64,000 bases of DNA from JARRLC01 sp050290865 (GTDB lineage Bacteria > Pseudomonadota > Alphaproteobacteria > Rhizobiales > Rhodomicrobiaceae): assembly GCA_050290865.1 (NCBI GenBank), contig JBNKIW010000012.1:36548-100547 (forward strand). Direction: 5' to 3'. The position numbers were made by a program, and so were the translations under genes. The first letter of the stretch is position 1, and every line of letters begins with the position of its first letter. Shown here piece after piece: positions 18,986 to 27,427 of the stretch. The notes under the pieces were generated by a model. That model was not told where the DNA came from and did no database searches. It was given only the letters and a program-made list of their open reading frames with translations.

Positions 18986-19984
18986 TCAACCCAAAGGCCG
19001 GGTCAGCGCCGCAATGACATCGGTGATGGCGACATCGTCGGCGCGCGCCGCAAAGGACAGCGCCATGCGGTGTTTCAGAACCGGCCCGGCCAGCGCGATG
19101 ACGTCGTCCACGGACGGGGCGAGGCGGCCATCGAGCAGCGCGCGCGCCCGGACGGCGAGCATCAGCGCCTGGCTGGCGCGGGGCCCCGGTCCCCAGGCGA
19201 CGTAATCATTGACGCGCTCACCGGCGTCGGAGGTGCCGGGACGTGCGGAGCGCACCAGCCGCAATATGGCCTCCACGACCTGATCGCCGACCGGAATCTG
19301 GCGCACGAGACGCTGCGCGGCAAGCAGTTCCTGCGCGGAGAGGATCGCCTGGACGTGCCGCTCCTCGGTGCCGGTGGTGGCGAACAGCATGCGCCGCTCG
19401 GCCGTGGCGTCGGGATAGCTCACATCGATCTGCAGGAGGAAACGGTCGAGCTGCGCCTCCGGGAGCGGATAGGTGCCCTCCTGCTCCAGCGGGTTCTGCG
19501 TCGCCAGCACATGGAACGGCGAGGGCGTATCGTAGCGGTGCCCGGCGACGGTGACATGGTGTTCCTGCATGGCCTGGAGCAGCGCTGACTGCGTTTTCGG
19601 GCTGGCGCGGTTGATTTCGTCGGCCATGAGGAGCTGCGTGAAGATCGGCCCCTTGATGAAGCGGAAGGAACGCGCACCGCCCGCGCTCTCCTCCAGCACC
19701 TCGGCGCCGACGATGTCGGAGGGCATGAGGTCGGGCGTGAACTGGATGCGCTTGTTGTCGAGGCCGAGGACACGGCCCAGCGTCTCGACGAGGCTCGTCT
19801 TGGCCAGCCCCGGCACGCCGATCAAAAGGGCGTGACCGCCAGCCAGCAGCGTCACCAGCGACAGGTCGATGACCTCGCTCTGGCCAAAAATGATGGTGGC
19901 GACTGCGTCCCGGACACGGCCGATTTTGGTTGCCGTGGCTTCGAGGCGCTCTACGATATCGGCTTCGGACTGCGGAAAATTCAT
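18986..19984 (-). CDS. MoxR family AAA+ ATPase
   Basis: A 332-residue AAA+ ATPase: Walker A GVPGLAKTSL, the MoxR block FTPDLMPSDIVG, Walker B LLMADEINRASPKTQSALLQAMQE, sensor region ATQNPLEQEGTYPLPEAQLDRF and a C-terminal lid. MoxR proteins act as chaperone-like ATPases that activate partner complexes. First gene of a four-gene operon with DUF58 and two large membrane proteins. The ATG at 19984 is used; a GTG two codons upstream is also in frame. Confidence 0.93.
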   Translation of the reverse strand: MNFPQSEADIVERLEATATKIGRVRDAVATIIFGQSEVIDLSLVTLLAGGHALLIGVPGLAKTSLVETLGRVLGLDNKRIQFTPDLMPSDIVGAEVLEESAGGARSFRFIKGPIFTQLLMADEINRASPKTQSALLQAMQEHHVTVAGHRYDTPSPFHVLATQNPLEQEGTYPLPEAQLDRFLLQIDVSYPDATAERRMLFATTGTEERHVQAILSAQELLAAQRLVRQIPVGDQVVEAILRLVRSARPGTSDAGERVNDYVAWGPGPRASQALMLAVRARALLDGRLAPSVDDVIALAGPVLKHRMALSFAARADDVAITDVIAALTRPLG

Positions 19985-20207
19985 GATCACTCGCTAGCAG
20001 GGGCGCAAATTCGTTATTTTAAGCTATAAGGACGGAACTCAGCCCTTTATCAACTATTTGGTGAAAGTAGCCTTAAGCGCAAGCGTGATTTGGCGTGCGG
20101 CAGACACCACTTAAAGGAGAGATGCGGCCGGGGCGTGCCTCCCGCCATGGTTTCTGTGGCACGGCATCGCTTTATTGCTTATGAGACCTTCGATGATGAT
20201 CTTAACC

Positions 20208-20870
20208 ATGGAAACAGAAAAAGGCGCGTTTACGGCGGCGGACTTTCGCGGGCGTGCCGCGCACCATGCCGTGCCGTTGGAACTCGCCGACGAGGCGGTC
20301 GAGGGTTTTCCCCATTTCCGTGGCGACCATGAGCTGAACCCCGGCATTCCAACGGAAACCATGCCGAGGCGCGCGCTGCGGCCGGCTGCCGTTCTCGTGC
20401 CCGTGGTGGATCGGGACGACGGGGCAACCGTGATCCTGACGCTGCGCGCTTCGCATCTGGCCTCGCATGCCGGGCAGGTCGCTTTTCCCGGCGGCAAGGT
20501 GGCGCCGGGCGATGCCACGATCATCGACACGGCGCTGCGCGAGGCGGAGGAAGAGATCGGTCTCATGTCCCGCTTCGTCACGCCGGTGGGGATGCTCGAC
20601 ATCTACCGGACAGGGACCGGCTTTCACGTGGTGCCGGTGCTGGCGGTGGTGTCGCCGGGTTTCACGCTCGCCAAGGACGAGCAGGAAGTCGCCGATGTGT
20701 TCGAGGTTCCGCTGGAATTCCTGATGACGGAGGCCAATCATCAGCGCCACGCCAGGGAAATCCACGGAGTGCTCAGGCATTTTCATGCCATGCCCTATGG
20801 CGAACGGTATATCTGGGGTGCGACAGCAGGGATTTTGCGTGCCATGTATGAGAGGCTTTACTGCGCATGA
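20208..20870 (+). CDS. CoA pyrophosphatase, NUDIX family
   Basis: A 220-residue NUDIX hydrolase. The Nudix box GGKVAPGDATIIDTALREAEEEIG is intact, with the CoA-type upstream signature HLASHAGQVAFPGG. It should cleave CoA or related coenzyme pyrophosphates. The start is uncertain: ATG codons at 20181, 20193, 20196 and 20208 are all in frame and none has a strong ribosome site. The stop overlaps the DUF6111 start (ATGA). The order NUDIX - DUF6111 - CCA enzyme is common in Hyphomicrobiales. Confidence 0.9.
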   Translation: METEKGAFTAADFRGRAAHHAVPLELADEAVEGFPHFRGDHELNPGIPTETMPRRALRPAAVLVPVVDRDDGATVILTLRASHLASHAGQVAFPGGKVAPGDATIIDTALREAEEEIGLMSRFVTPVGMLDIYRTGTGFHVVPVLAVVSPGFTLAKDEQEVADVFEVPLEFLMTEANHQRHAREIHGVLRHFHAMPYGERYIWGATAGILRAMYERLYCA

Positions 20871-21130
20871 TCAGAGTTATCCTCGTCAACGTGTTCTTTC
20901 TGCTTCTGCCGTCGATTTTGTATTTCTCCTATATCTATCTGCGGCAGAATCTGCAGCCGGATGAGCCGGTGAGGGCGGAACCGCCGCTCGCGTGGCTCGT
21001 GGCTGGCGGCGTCGTGCTGATGCTGGCGTCACTGCTGATGTTCGGCAAGTGGGAGGGGCACGCGCCGGGCGGCAAGTATCATCCGCCGGTCGTCAGGGAT
21101 GGTGTTCTGATCCCCGGACATGTCGAGTAG
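20867..21130 (+). CDS. DUF6111 family small membrane protein
   Basis: An 87-residue protein with two membrane helices (IRVILVNVFFLLLPSILYFSYIYL and WLVAGGVVLMLASLLMFG) and a polar tail PGGKYHPPVVRDG that is typical of DUF6111. Coupled by ATGA to the NUDIX gene. No function is known. Confidence 0.85.
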   Translation: MIRVILVNVFFLLLPSILYFSYIYLRQNLQPDEPVRAEPPLAWLVAGGVVLMLASLLMFGKWEGHAPGGKYHPPVVRDGVLIPGHVE

Positions 21131-21151
21131 GCTCCGGATACGGATGGACCG

Positions 21152-22417
21152 ATGACCAGAGGCGGCCACAACGAGGCGGAACCGTTGTCGCTTTCCATTG
21201 CCGGGACGGCGTGGTTCGAGGCCCCGGGCGTGCGCGCGGTGTTCCAGGCATTGAACCGCGACGGGCACGAGGCGCGCGTCGTCGGCGGCGCGGTGCGCAA
21301 CACGCTGATGGGGCTGCCGGTGGCCGATATCGACTTCGCCACCACGGCCTCGCCGGAAGAGGTCGAGACGCTCGCGCGCAAGGCCGGGCTGAAACCGGTG
21401 GCGACGGGCCTGCATCACGGCACGATCACGCTGGTGGTCGATGGGCGCCCCTTCGAGGTGACAACACTGCGCCAGGACGTCGAAACCCACGGCCGCCGCG
21501 CCACAGTGCGTTTCACGCGCGACTGGGCGGGCGACGCCAAGCGCCGCGACTTCACGATGAACGCGCTGTACGCCGCCGAGGACGGGCATATCCACGATCC
21601 GCTCGGCGGCTACCACGATCTGCGGGGGCGCCATGTCCATTTCATCGGGCTGGCGCATGAGCGCATCCGCGAGGATTACCTGCGGATCCTGCGCTTTTTC
21701 CGTTTTATCGCCGAATATTCTGCGGAGGGGCCGGACCGGGTCGGGTTTCACGCGGCGGTCATGGAGCGCGGCGGGCTGGCGCGGTTGTCCGCCGAACGCG
21801 TCCATGCGGAGCTGCTGCGCATTCTCCTCGCGCGCAGGCCGATGCTGGCGCTGGAGCCGATGACCGATGGCGGGTTTCTGACTTCGATCCTCGGCGGGGT
21901 CGTGCGTCTGGCGCATTTCGAGCGGCTTGCCGCGCTTGAGGAGCAACTCGGCCAGCCTCGCGATCCCGTGCGCCGGCTCGGAGCGCTGGGGGTGATGATC
22001 GAGGAGGACGCCGGGCGCCTGACCATGCGGCTGCGGCTGTCCAATTCCCAGGCGGCGCGGCTGGAGGGCATCGCGGCACTGCATCCCGTCATCCATGCGG
22101 ACCTGGACGAGGCGCGGGCGCAGGAGATGCTTTACCGTGTGGGGGCGGAGACGTGGCGCGACCGCGTCCTCATTGCCTGGGCGCGCAGCGGAGACGATCC
22201 GGCGAGCGTCCCCTGGCGGGCGCTTCTGTCGCTTCCGGACCGCTGGGACATGCCGGTCTTTCCGCTGAAGGGCCGGGATTTGCTGAAGACAGGCATGGAA
22301 AGAGGCCCGGGCATCGGCGAAACCCTCCTGGAGCTGGAGGAGGCGTGGATCGCCTCGGGCTTCAGGCTCAGCCGCGAGGAACTGCTGGCGCGGGCAGGGC
22401 TGGAACTGCGCCGATAA
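21152..22417 (+). CDS. CCA tRNA nucleotidyltransferase / poly(A) polymerase family
   Basis: A 421-residue class II nucleotidyltransferase that adds or repairs the 3' CCA of tRNA. The head domain has GGAVRNTLMGLPVADIDFATTA with the paired catalytic Asp residues, then HHGTITLVVDGRPFEVTTLRQDVETHGRRATVRF and RRDFTMNALY, all standard CCA-enzyme blocks; the neck and tail follow. Third gene of the operon, 21 bp after DUF6111. Confidence 0.93.
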   Translation: MTRGGHNEAEPLSLSIAGTAWFEAPGVRAVFQALNRDGHEARVVGGAVRNTLMGLPVADIDFATTASPEEVETLARKAGLKPVATGLHHGTITLVVDGRPFEVTTLRQDVETHGRRATVRFTRDWAGDAKRRDFTMNALYAAEDGHIHDPLGGYHDLRGRHVHFIGLAHERIREDYLRILRFFRFIAEYSAEGPDRVGFHAAVMERGGLARLSAERVHAELLRILLARRPMLALEPMTDGGFLTSILGGVVRLAHFERLAALEEQLGQPRDPVRRLGALGVMIEEDAGRLTMRLRLSNSQAARLEGIAALHPVIHADLDEARAQEMLYRVGAETWRDRVLIAWARSGDDPASVPWRALLSLPDRWDMPVFPLKGRDLLKTGMERGPGIGETLLELEEAWIASGFRLSREELLARAGLELRR

Positions 22418-22462
22418 AGCCGCGCAAGCCGAGAGACGCATTCAGGCGTGCAAATCAAGAAA

Positions 22463-22493
22463 ATCCCCGGAGCAGCCTTTGCCGTCCGGGGAT
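22463..22493 (-). terminator. Rho-independent terminator of the cytochrome bc1 operon
   Basis: ATCCCCGGA and TCCGGGGAT form a perfect 9-bp stem with a 13-base loop. On the minus strand it is followed by TTTTCTT, so it terminates leftward transcription from petC, whose stop is about 35 bases away. The convergent CCA gene may use it only weakly. Confidence 0.75.
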
Positions 22494-22526
22494 CGCTTGC
22501 ATTCATTCGCACTTACGCGGTTGCGT

Positions 22527-23561
22527 TCAGTGCTTCACATTCCGCCACAGGGCGCGCTTCGAGAGATAAAGCAGGCCGGACAGAATGATCAGATAGAGCA
22601 GCACCTTGAGGCCCAGCCGCTTGCGCGCCTCCAGCGAGGGCTCGGCCGTCCACATCAGGAACGCGGCGACGTCCTTGGCGTAGGTGGCCGTCGTCATGGT
22701 GCACGCGCCCTCTTCCCACTTGGCATCCGGGATCGCCGCGCAGGCTTCCTTCGTCTTCGGAGCGGCGCCCTCGGGGAAGTCCACGATGCCGTCCATCAGC
22801 GGCGGTACCATCGCGATCTGATTGCCGGGGAAGGCGACGTTATAGTTCATGCCCTCGGCGAGGCCGAACACGCATTTGTTCTCGTCGGCGTCCCAGGCAT
22901 AGCCTTCGCTATGGCTTCCGGCCTTGCCGCAGGTCTCTTTCGTTGCGTCGGCCGCGACCGGGACCTCGTGATAGCCGGTCAGGAGCGCGTAGATATAGTC
23001 CGGCCCGGCTTCCTGGTACCCCGTGATGATGTCCTTGACCCAGTAGTAAGGCTCCGTGAACCACGGCACGTTGCGGGTATAACCGCGCGCCTTGGCGATC
23101 AGCGACAAATCGGGCGGGACCGCGCCGTTCTGCGCCGCCGCGGCTTCCTTGTCGTTGGCGTAGGGCGAGGGCATACGGTCCGACGGAATCGCCGGGCGCT
23201 TGAGCCTCTCGCCCTCGTCATCATACGTTTTGCCCTCGTCATTCGGTGCGGCGGGCACTTCGACGGAGGCGGCGAATGCCTTCACCTGTTCCACCGAATA
23301 TTCCGGTCCGCCCGGTTCGGCGAGATTGCGGAACGCCACGCGCTTCATGCCGTGGCACGCCGAGCAGACATTCTTGTAGACCTGATAGCCGCGCCGCAAC
23401 TGGGCCTTGTCGAAGCGGCCGAGCATACCGGCAAAGGACCAGTGCTGCTCGTGGATATCCGCACCGCCGCTCGCCAGAACGGGGGAGGCGGCTGCCATCA
23501 TCGCGCCTGCGGCGAGGCTGGCCAGCGTTACGCGCGTGCTGCGCTTGAGTGTGAAAATCAT
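22527..23561 (-). CDS. petC: Cytochrome c1
   Basis: A 344-residue haem protein of the bc1 complex, which passes electrons from the Rieske centre to cytochrome c. Haem is bound at CSACH (after KNVC) and the axial Met lies in GNQIAMVPPL. An N-terminal signal peptide ends near SPVLASGG, and a single C-terminal anchor (KVLLYLIILSGLLYLSKRALW) is typical. It is encoded separately from cytochrome b, not as the fused FbcH of some Bradyrhizobium. Third gene of petABC, followed by a terminator. Confidence 0.95.
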   Translation of the reverse strand: MIFTLKRSTRVTLASLAAGAMMAAASPVLASGGADIHEQHWSFAGMLGRFDKAQLRRGYQVYKNVCSACHGMKRVAFRNLAEPGGPEYSVEQVKAFAASVEVPAAPNDEGKTYDDEGERLKRPAIPSDRMPSPYANDKEAAAAQNGAVPPDLSLIAKARGYTRNVPWFTEPYYWVKDIITGYQEAGPDYIYALLTGYHEVPVAADATKETCGKAGSHSEGYAWDADENKCVFGLAEGMNYNVAFPGNQIAMVPPLMDGIVDFPEGAAPKTKEACAAIPDAKWEEGACTMTTATYAKDVAAFLMWTAEPSLEARKRLGLKVLLYLIILSGLLYLSKRALWRNVKH

Positions 23562-23582
23562 CCCTCGAACCTCTTTCTAGCG

Positions 23583-24863
23583 CTATTCCGCCGCTGCAGG
23601 CCCGGCCTGCGGTGCATGCCCCCCGCTGCCGCGCAGTCTGAGCGTGTCGGCGATGCAATGCGGTTCGGGTCTCGGCGTTTCGATGAGGCCCATCAGCGGC
23701 ATGATGATCAGGAAGTGGATGAAATAGTAGGCGGTGAAGATACGCGACGCCCACAAATAGCCCCCCTCCGGTGACTTCGCCCCGAGAAAGCCGAGCGCGA
23801 GGCAGGAGATCAGCAGCAGCCAGAAGAACCAGCGGTACACGGGCCGGTAATTGCACGAACGCACGCGGGACGTATCCAGCCAGGGGATCACGAACAGCAC
23901 CGCGATGGCGCCGAACATGGCGATCACGCCGCCGAGCTTGGACGGGATCGCGCGCAGGATCGCGTAGAACGGCAGCAGGTACCATTCCGGCACGATATGC
24001 GCCGGCGTCTGCAGCGGGTTGGCTTCGATGTAGTTGTCGGGGTGGCTGAGATAGTTCGGTGCGTAGAACACCAGATAGGCGAACAGGATACAGAACACCG
24101 CGATCGCGTAGCCGTCCTTCACCGTATAGTAGGGATGGAAAGGCACCGCCTCATGCTTGTGGTCACGCACCTCGACGCCGGTCGGGTTGTTGTTGCCCGG
24201 CACATGCAGCGCCCAGACGTGCAGGGCCACCAGCCCGACGATTACGAATGGGAGGAGATAGTGCAGGCTGAACAGCCGGTTCAGCGTGGCGTTATTGACC
24301 GCGAAGCCGCCCCAGATCCATTCCACCAGTGTCGTGCCGAGGCCCGAAATGATGGAGTCGAGCGAAGAGAACAGGTTGGTGATCACGGTCACCGCCCAGA
24401 AGCTCATCTGGCCCCACACCAGCGAGTAGCCCATGAACGCCGTGGCCATCATGGCGAGGAAGATGAGCACGCCGATGATCCACAGCACTTCGCGGGGCGC
24501 CTTGTAGGAGCCGTAGTAGAGGCCGCGGAAGATGTGGATGTAGACGGCGAGGAAGAACATCGACGAGCCGTTTGCGTGCACATAGCGCAGGATTGGGCCG
24601 TAATTCACGTCGCGCATGATGTGCTCGATCGAGTCGAACGCGACCTGGGTGTTGGCCGCATAATGCATCGTCAGCACAATGCCGGTGATGATCTGCACCA
24701 TGAGGCAGAAAGCGAGAATGCCGCCGAACGTCCACAAATAGCTGAGATTGCAGGGCGTCGGGAAATTCACCATGGTGTCGTGCGCGAACCGCACGATCGG
24801 GAGACGGTCATCCAGCCAGCGCGTGAATGCCGTCTTCGGCTGATAAGTCGATTGATGAGACAT
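23583..24863 (-). CDS. petB: Cytochrome b of the bc1 complex
   Basis: A 426-residue eight-helix membrane protein holding haems bL and bH and both quinone sites. The haem ligands lie in LTMHYAANT and HANGSSMFFLAVYIHIF on helix B and in LPFVIVGLVALHVWALH on helix D. The Qo-site PEWY motif is PEWYLLPFYAILR. Length and order match alphaproteobacterial PetB. It is 21 bp upstream of petC and 15 bp downstream of petA. Confidence 0.96.
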   Translation of the reverse strand: MSHQSTYQPKTAFTRWLDDRLPIVRFAHDTMVNFPTPCNLSYLWTFGGILAFCLMVQIITGIVLTMHYAANTQVAFDSIEHIMRDVNYGPILRYVHANGSSMFFLAVYIHIFRGLYYGSYKAPREVLWIIGVLIFLAMMATAFMGYSLVWGQMSFWAVTVITNLFSSLDSIISGLGTTLVEWIWGGFAVNNATLNRLFSLHYLLPFVIVGLVALHVWALHVPGNNNPTGVEVRDHKHEAVPFHPYYTVKDGYAIAVFCILFAYLVFYAPNYLSHPDNYIEANPLQTPAHIVPEWYLLPFYAILRAIPSKLGGVIAMFGAIAVLFVIPWLDTSRVRSCNYRPVYRWFFWLLLISCLALGFLGAKSPEGGYLWASRIFTAYYFIHFLIIMPLMGLIETPRPEPHCIADTLRLRGSGGHAPQAGPAAAE

Positions 24864-24878
24864 GTTCGGGTCCGGCCC

Positions 24879-25454
24879 TTAGCCAATCTTGATTTTCGTA
24901 TCGGTGAGGAAGGAATAAGGCGGGATATCGAGATTGCGCGGCGCCGGGCCTTTGCGGATGCGGGCTGCGGTGTCGTAGTGCGAACCGTGGCACGGGCAGA
25001 ACCAGCCGCCCCATTCGCCGCGCGCGTCGCCGGGACGCTGGCCTTTGGGAATGCAGCCGAGATGGGTGCAGATGCCGATGGCGATCAGCCAGTTTTCGTG
25101 GCCCTGCTTGGTGCGCTCGGCGTCGGTCGCGGGCGTGTCTTCCGGCTTGTCGAGGACGCGCGCATAAGGGTCCCTGAGGTCGTCCACTTTGACGTCCTTC
25201 GCGGCCGTGACCTCGGCTTCGGTGCGGTTGCGGATGAATACCGGCTTGCCGCGCCACATGATGGTAATCGCCTGGCCGGGCTGGACGGGCGCCAGATCGA
25301 TTTCCACGCTTGCCAGTGACAGCGCGGAGGCGTCCGGATTCATCTGGTCGATGAGCGGCCAAATCGCCGCCACAGCGCCCACTCCGGTGAAGGCCGCTGC
25401 CGCTATATGTATGAAATCGCGCCTGCTGACAGGCTCATCCATCGTTGTCGCCAT
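24879..25454 (-). CDS. petA: Rieske iron-sulphur subunit of the bc1 complex
   Basis: A 191-residue protein carrying the 2Fe-2S cluster. Cluster ligands lie in CTHLGC and CPCHGSHYD. A twin-arginine style N-terminus (SRRDFIHIAAAAFTGVGAVAA) provides the membrane anchor. The ATG at 25454 is preceded by AAGGAC; the frame stays open far upstream, but that part has no Rieske similarity. First gene of the leftward petABC operon. Confidence 0.95.
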   Translation of the reverse strand: MATTMDEPVSRRDFIHIAAAAFTGVGAVAAIWPLIDQMNPDASALSLASVEIDLAPVQPGQAITIMWRGKPVFIRNRTEAEVTAAKDVKVDDLRDPYARVLDKPEDTPATDAERTKQGHENWLIAIGICTHLGCIPKGQRPGDARGEWGGWFCPCHGSHYDTAARIRKGPAPRNLDIPPYSFLTDTKIKIG

Positions 25455-25703
25455 TAAAGCTCGTCCTTTTAACGCCCCACCTCTCGCAGACAAACACCCC
25501 CTGTCCGGCGGCCGGCAGGCGGCGTCTGTTCTACACAACGTTTTCCGAGTATGCCTTATTGCATTGATATTGGTGCGATGTCTAGGTGGTGGGGGGAGAG
25601 ACAAATCGGCGCAACAGACTCCGGTTTCTACTTCCGCGCGAAAGAGGTGCGGCGGCGACGATATAGACTTCGCCCCATAAAGACCGGAAGGAGGACGCAG
25701 CCG

Positions 25704-26174
25704 GTGCGACTGGCCCTTTATCAACCGGATATCCCGCAGAATACCGGTACGATACTGCGCATGGCGGCGTGCCTGGATATCGCGGTGGACCTTATCGGCC
25801 CGGCGGGCTTCGACATATCGGACCGCGCGCTCCGCCGGGCGGGTCTCGATTATATTCACCATGTGGTAATCATGCGCCACGAATCCTTCGCTGCGTTCGA
25901 GGCTGCTCGGCGCCTGACGCCCGCCCGGCTGGTTCTGCTGACCACCGGCGCGGCGCTGGCATACACCGCATTCGCGTTCCGGAGCGACGACATTCTCCTT
26001 CTGGGACGCGAGAGTGCAGGGGCGCCCGCCGAGGTGCATGAGGCGGCGGATGCGCGGGTGGCGGTGCCGATGCGGGCCGGGATGCGGTCGCTGAATGTTG
26101 CCGTTGCGGCCGCCATGGTGCTAGGAGAAGCGCTCCGGCAGACTGGTCGGTTTCCACCGATGGTGAGAGAATGA
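25704..26174 (+). CDS. trmL: tRNA (cytidine(34)-2'-O)-methyltransferase TrmL
   Basis: A 156-residue SPOUT methyltransferase that 2'-O-methylates the wobble base of leucine tRNAs. The N-terminus RLALYQPDIPQNTGTILRMAACL, the loop LLLGRESAGAPAEVHE and the C-terminal knot MRSLNVAVAAAMVLGEALRQ are characteristic. Start is GTG at 25704 with AAGGAGG twelve bases upstream. It is divergent from petA. Confidence 0.93.
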   Translation: MRLALYQPDIPQNTGTILRMAACLDIAVDLIGPAGFDISDRALRRAGLDYIHHVVIMRHESFAAFEAARRLTPARLVLLTTGAALAYTAFAFRSDDILLLGRESAGAPAEVHEAADARVAVPMRAGMRSLNVAVAAAMVLGEALRQTGRFPPMVRE

Positions 26175-26195
26175 CGCCGGATCAAGGGGAAGGAC

Positions 26196-27074
26196 ATGGA
26201 AGCCAGCGCCGGGCTTGAGGGTAAGAAATCGCAGGCAGTCGCGTGGTTCGCTGAGCTGCGCGACCAGATTTGCGCCGCACTCGAACGGCTGGAAGACGAC
26301 GCGGCAGGCGAGGGGGCGGCTGGCCGTTTCGTCCGCACGCCCTGGACGCGCAAGGATCGCACCGGTGCCGAGGGCGGCGGCGGCGAGATGTCGATGCTGC
26401 ACGGGCGGCTGTTCGAGAAGGCGGGTGTGCATATCTCGACCGTGCATGGCGAGTTCGCGCCGGAGTTTCGCGGGCAGATCCCGGGCGCCGACGCCGATCC
26501 GCGTTTCTGGGCATCGGGCATTTCGCTGATCATCCACCCACTGAATCCGCATGTGCCCACGGCGCACATGAACACGCGCTTCGTGATCACGTCCAAATCG
26601 TGGTTCGGCGGCGGTGCAGACCTGACACCGATGCTGGAAGCGCGCCGCACGCAAGAAGACGCCGATACGGTCCGCTTTCACGCGGCGATGAAGGGCGCCT
26701 GCGAGGCGCATGCCGTCGCTGACTATGCGCGCTACAAAACGTGGTGCGACGAATATTTCTACCTTCCCCACCGGGCAGAGCCGCGCGGCGTCGGCGGCAT
26801 CTTCTACGATGACCTGAATTCCAGCGAGTGGGACGCGGGTTTCGCCTTCACGCAGGAGGTGGGCCGCGCGTTCCTCGGCGTCTACCCCGAGATCGTGCGC
26901 TGGAACATGGGGCGGCCATGGAGCGACGCCGAGCGCGATGAACAGCTCGTCCGGCGCGGGCGCTATGTAGAGTTCAACCTGCTTTACGACCGCGGAACGG
27001 TGTTCGGACTGAAGACGGGCGGCAATGTGGCCAGCATCCTGTCGTCGATGCCGCCGGTCGTGAAATGGCCGTGA
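26196..27074 (+). CDS. hemF: Aerobic coproporphyrinogen III oxidase
   Basis: A 292-residue enzyme that oxidatively decarboxylates coproporphyrinogen III in haem synthesis using oxygen. Conserved blocks are GAEGGGGEMSMLHGRLFEKAGVHISTV, HPLNPHVPTAHMNTRF and the substrate-binding WFGGGADLTPM and GGIFYDDL. The ATG has GGGGAAGGAC upstream. It follows trmL by 21 bp, so they are probably co-transcribed. Its place beside the bc1 operon ties haem supply to respiration. Confidence 0.96.
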   Translation: MEASAGLEGKKSQAVAWFAELRDQICAALERLEDDAAGEGAAGRFVRTPWTRKDRTGAEGGGGEMSMLHGRLFEKAGVHISTVHGEFAPEFRGQIPGADADPRFWASGISLIIHPLNPHVPTAHMNTRFVITSKSWFGGGADLTPMLEARRTQEDADTVRFHAAMKGACEAHAVADYARYKTWCDEYFYLPHRAEPRGVGGIFYDDLNSSEWDAGFAFTQEVGRAFLGVYPEIVRWNMGRPWSDAERDEQLVRRGRYVEFNLLYDRGTVFGLKTGGNVASILSSMPPVVKWP

Positions 27075-27090
27075 CGCAAGGGCGCCAATC

Positions 27091-27106
27091 GTTACGTTTT
27101 CGTAAC
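27091..27106. promoter_or_regulatory. Perfect palindrome ahead of the exporter promoter
   Basis: GTTACG-TTTT-CGTAAC is a perfect 6-bp inverted repeat with a 4-base centre. It lies 17 bp after the hemF stop and 15 bp before the predicted -35 box. Without a T-run it is a poor terminator; operator use is the better guess, regulator unknown. Confidence 0.35.
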
Positions 27107-27121
27107 AAACGGGATGAAGCC

Positions 27122-27149
27122 TTGACACATGGGGTGTCGGGGCTAAATT
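27122..27149 (+). promoter_or_regulatory. Predicted sigma-70 promoter of the ABC exporter operon
   Basis: TTGACA (27122-27127), 16-base spacer, TAAATT (27144-27149). It points towards the small Cys-rich ORF and the Gld-like exporter genes. The -35 box is perfect; the -10 is two mismatches from consensus. Confidence 0.5.
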
Positions 27150-27211
27150 TCCGCGCAGCACAGATTTCCTACGCCCGGCGGTCGATAGCCGGGAGGCGTT
27201 GGAGGTTTGCC

Positions 27212-27370
27212 ATGCCTGTTTTTGACTTCGACATTTGCGTACCCAAGTGTGAAAGCGGCTGCCAGGGCGAAGAATTCAACCGCAGCGCCCGTGATTATTG
27301 CTGCGCAGTCAGATCGAATCTTGGAAGACGGGCGCATGACCCGCCGCATGATGCCGGTTGGGCTCCATAA
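27212..27370 (+). CDS. Possible small Cys-rich protein (52 residues)
   Basis: An ATG at 27212 has GGAGG six bases upstream and lies about 60 bases after a good promoter. It opens a 52-residue frame with five cysteines, at 9, 13, 17, 30 and 31, the first three spaced Cx3Cx3C, within an acidic N-terminal half. The last 15 residues look less protein-like. I do not recognise a family. It would be the first ORF of the transcript that continues into the GldA-like gene 57 bp later, so it could be a leader peptide or a real small protein. Coding status is uncertain. Confidence 0.35.
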   Translation: MPVFDFDICVPKCESGCQGEEFNRSARDYCCAVRSNLGRRAHDPPHDAGWAP

Positions 27371-27427
27371 GTTCCGTACGTCTTCTTCCTAAGCCAGTAA
27401 TCCCCTAACCGCAGGTTGGAGCAATCC

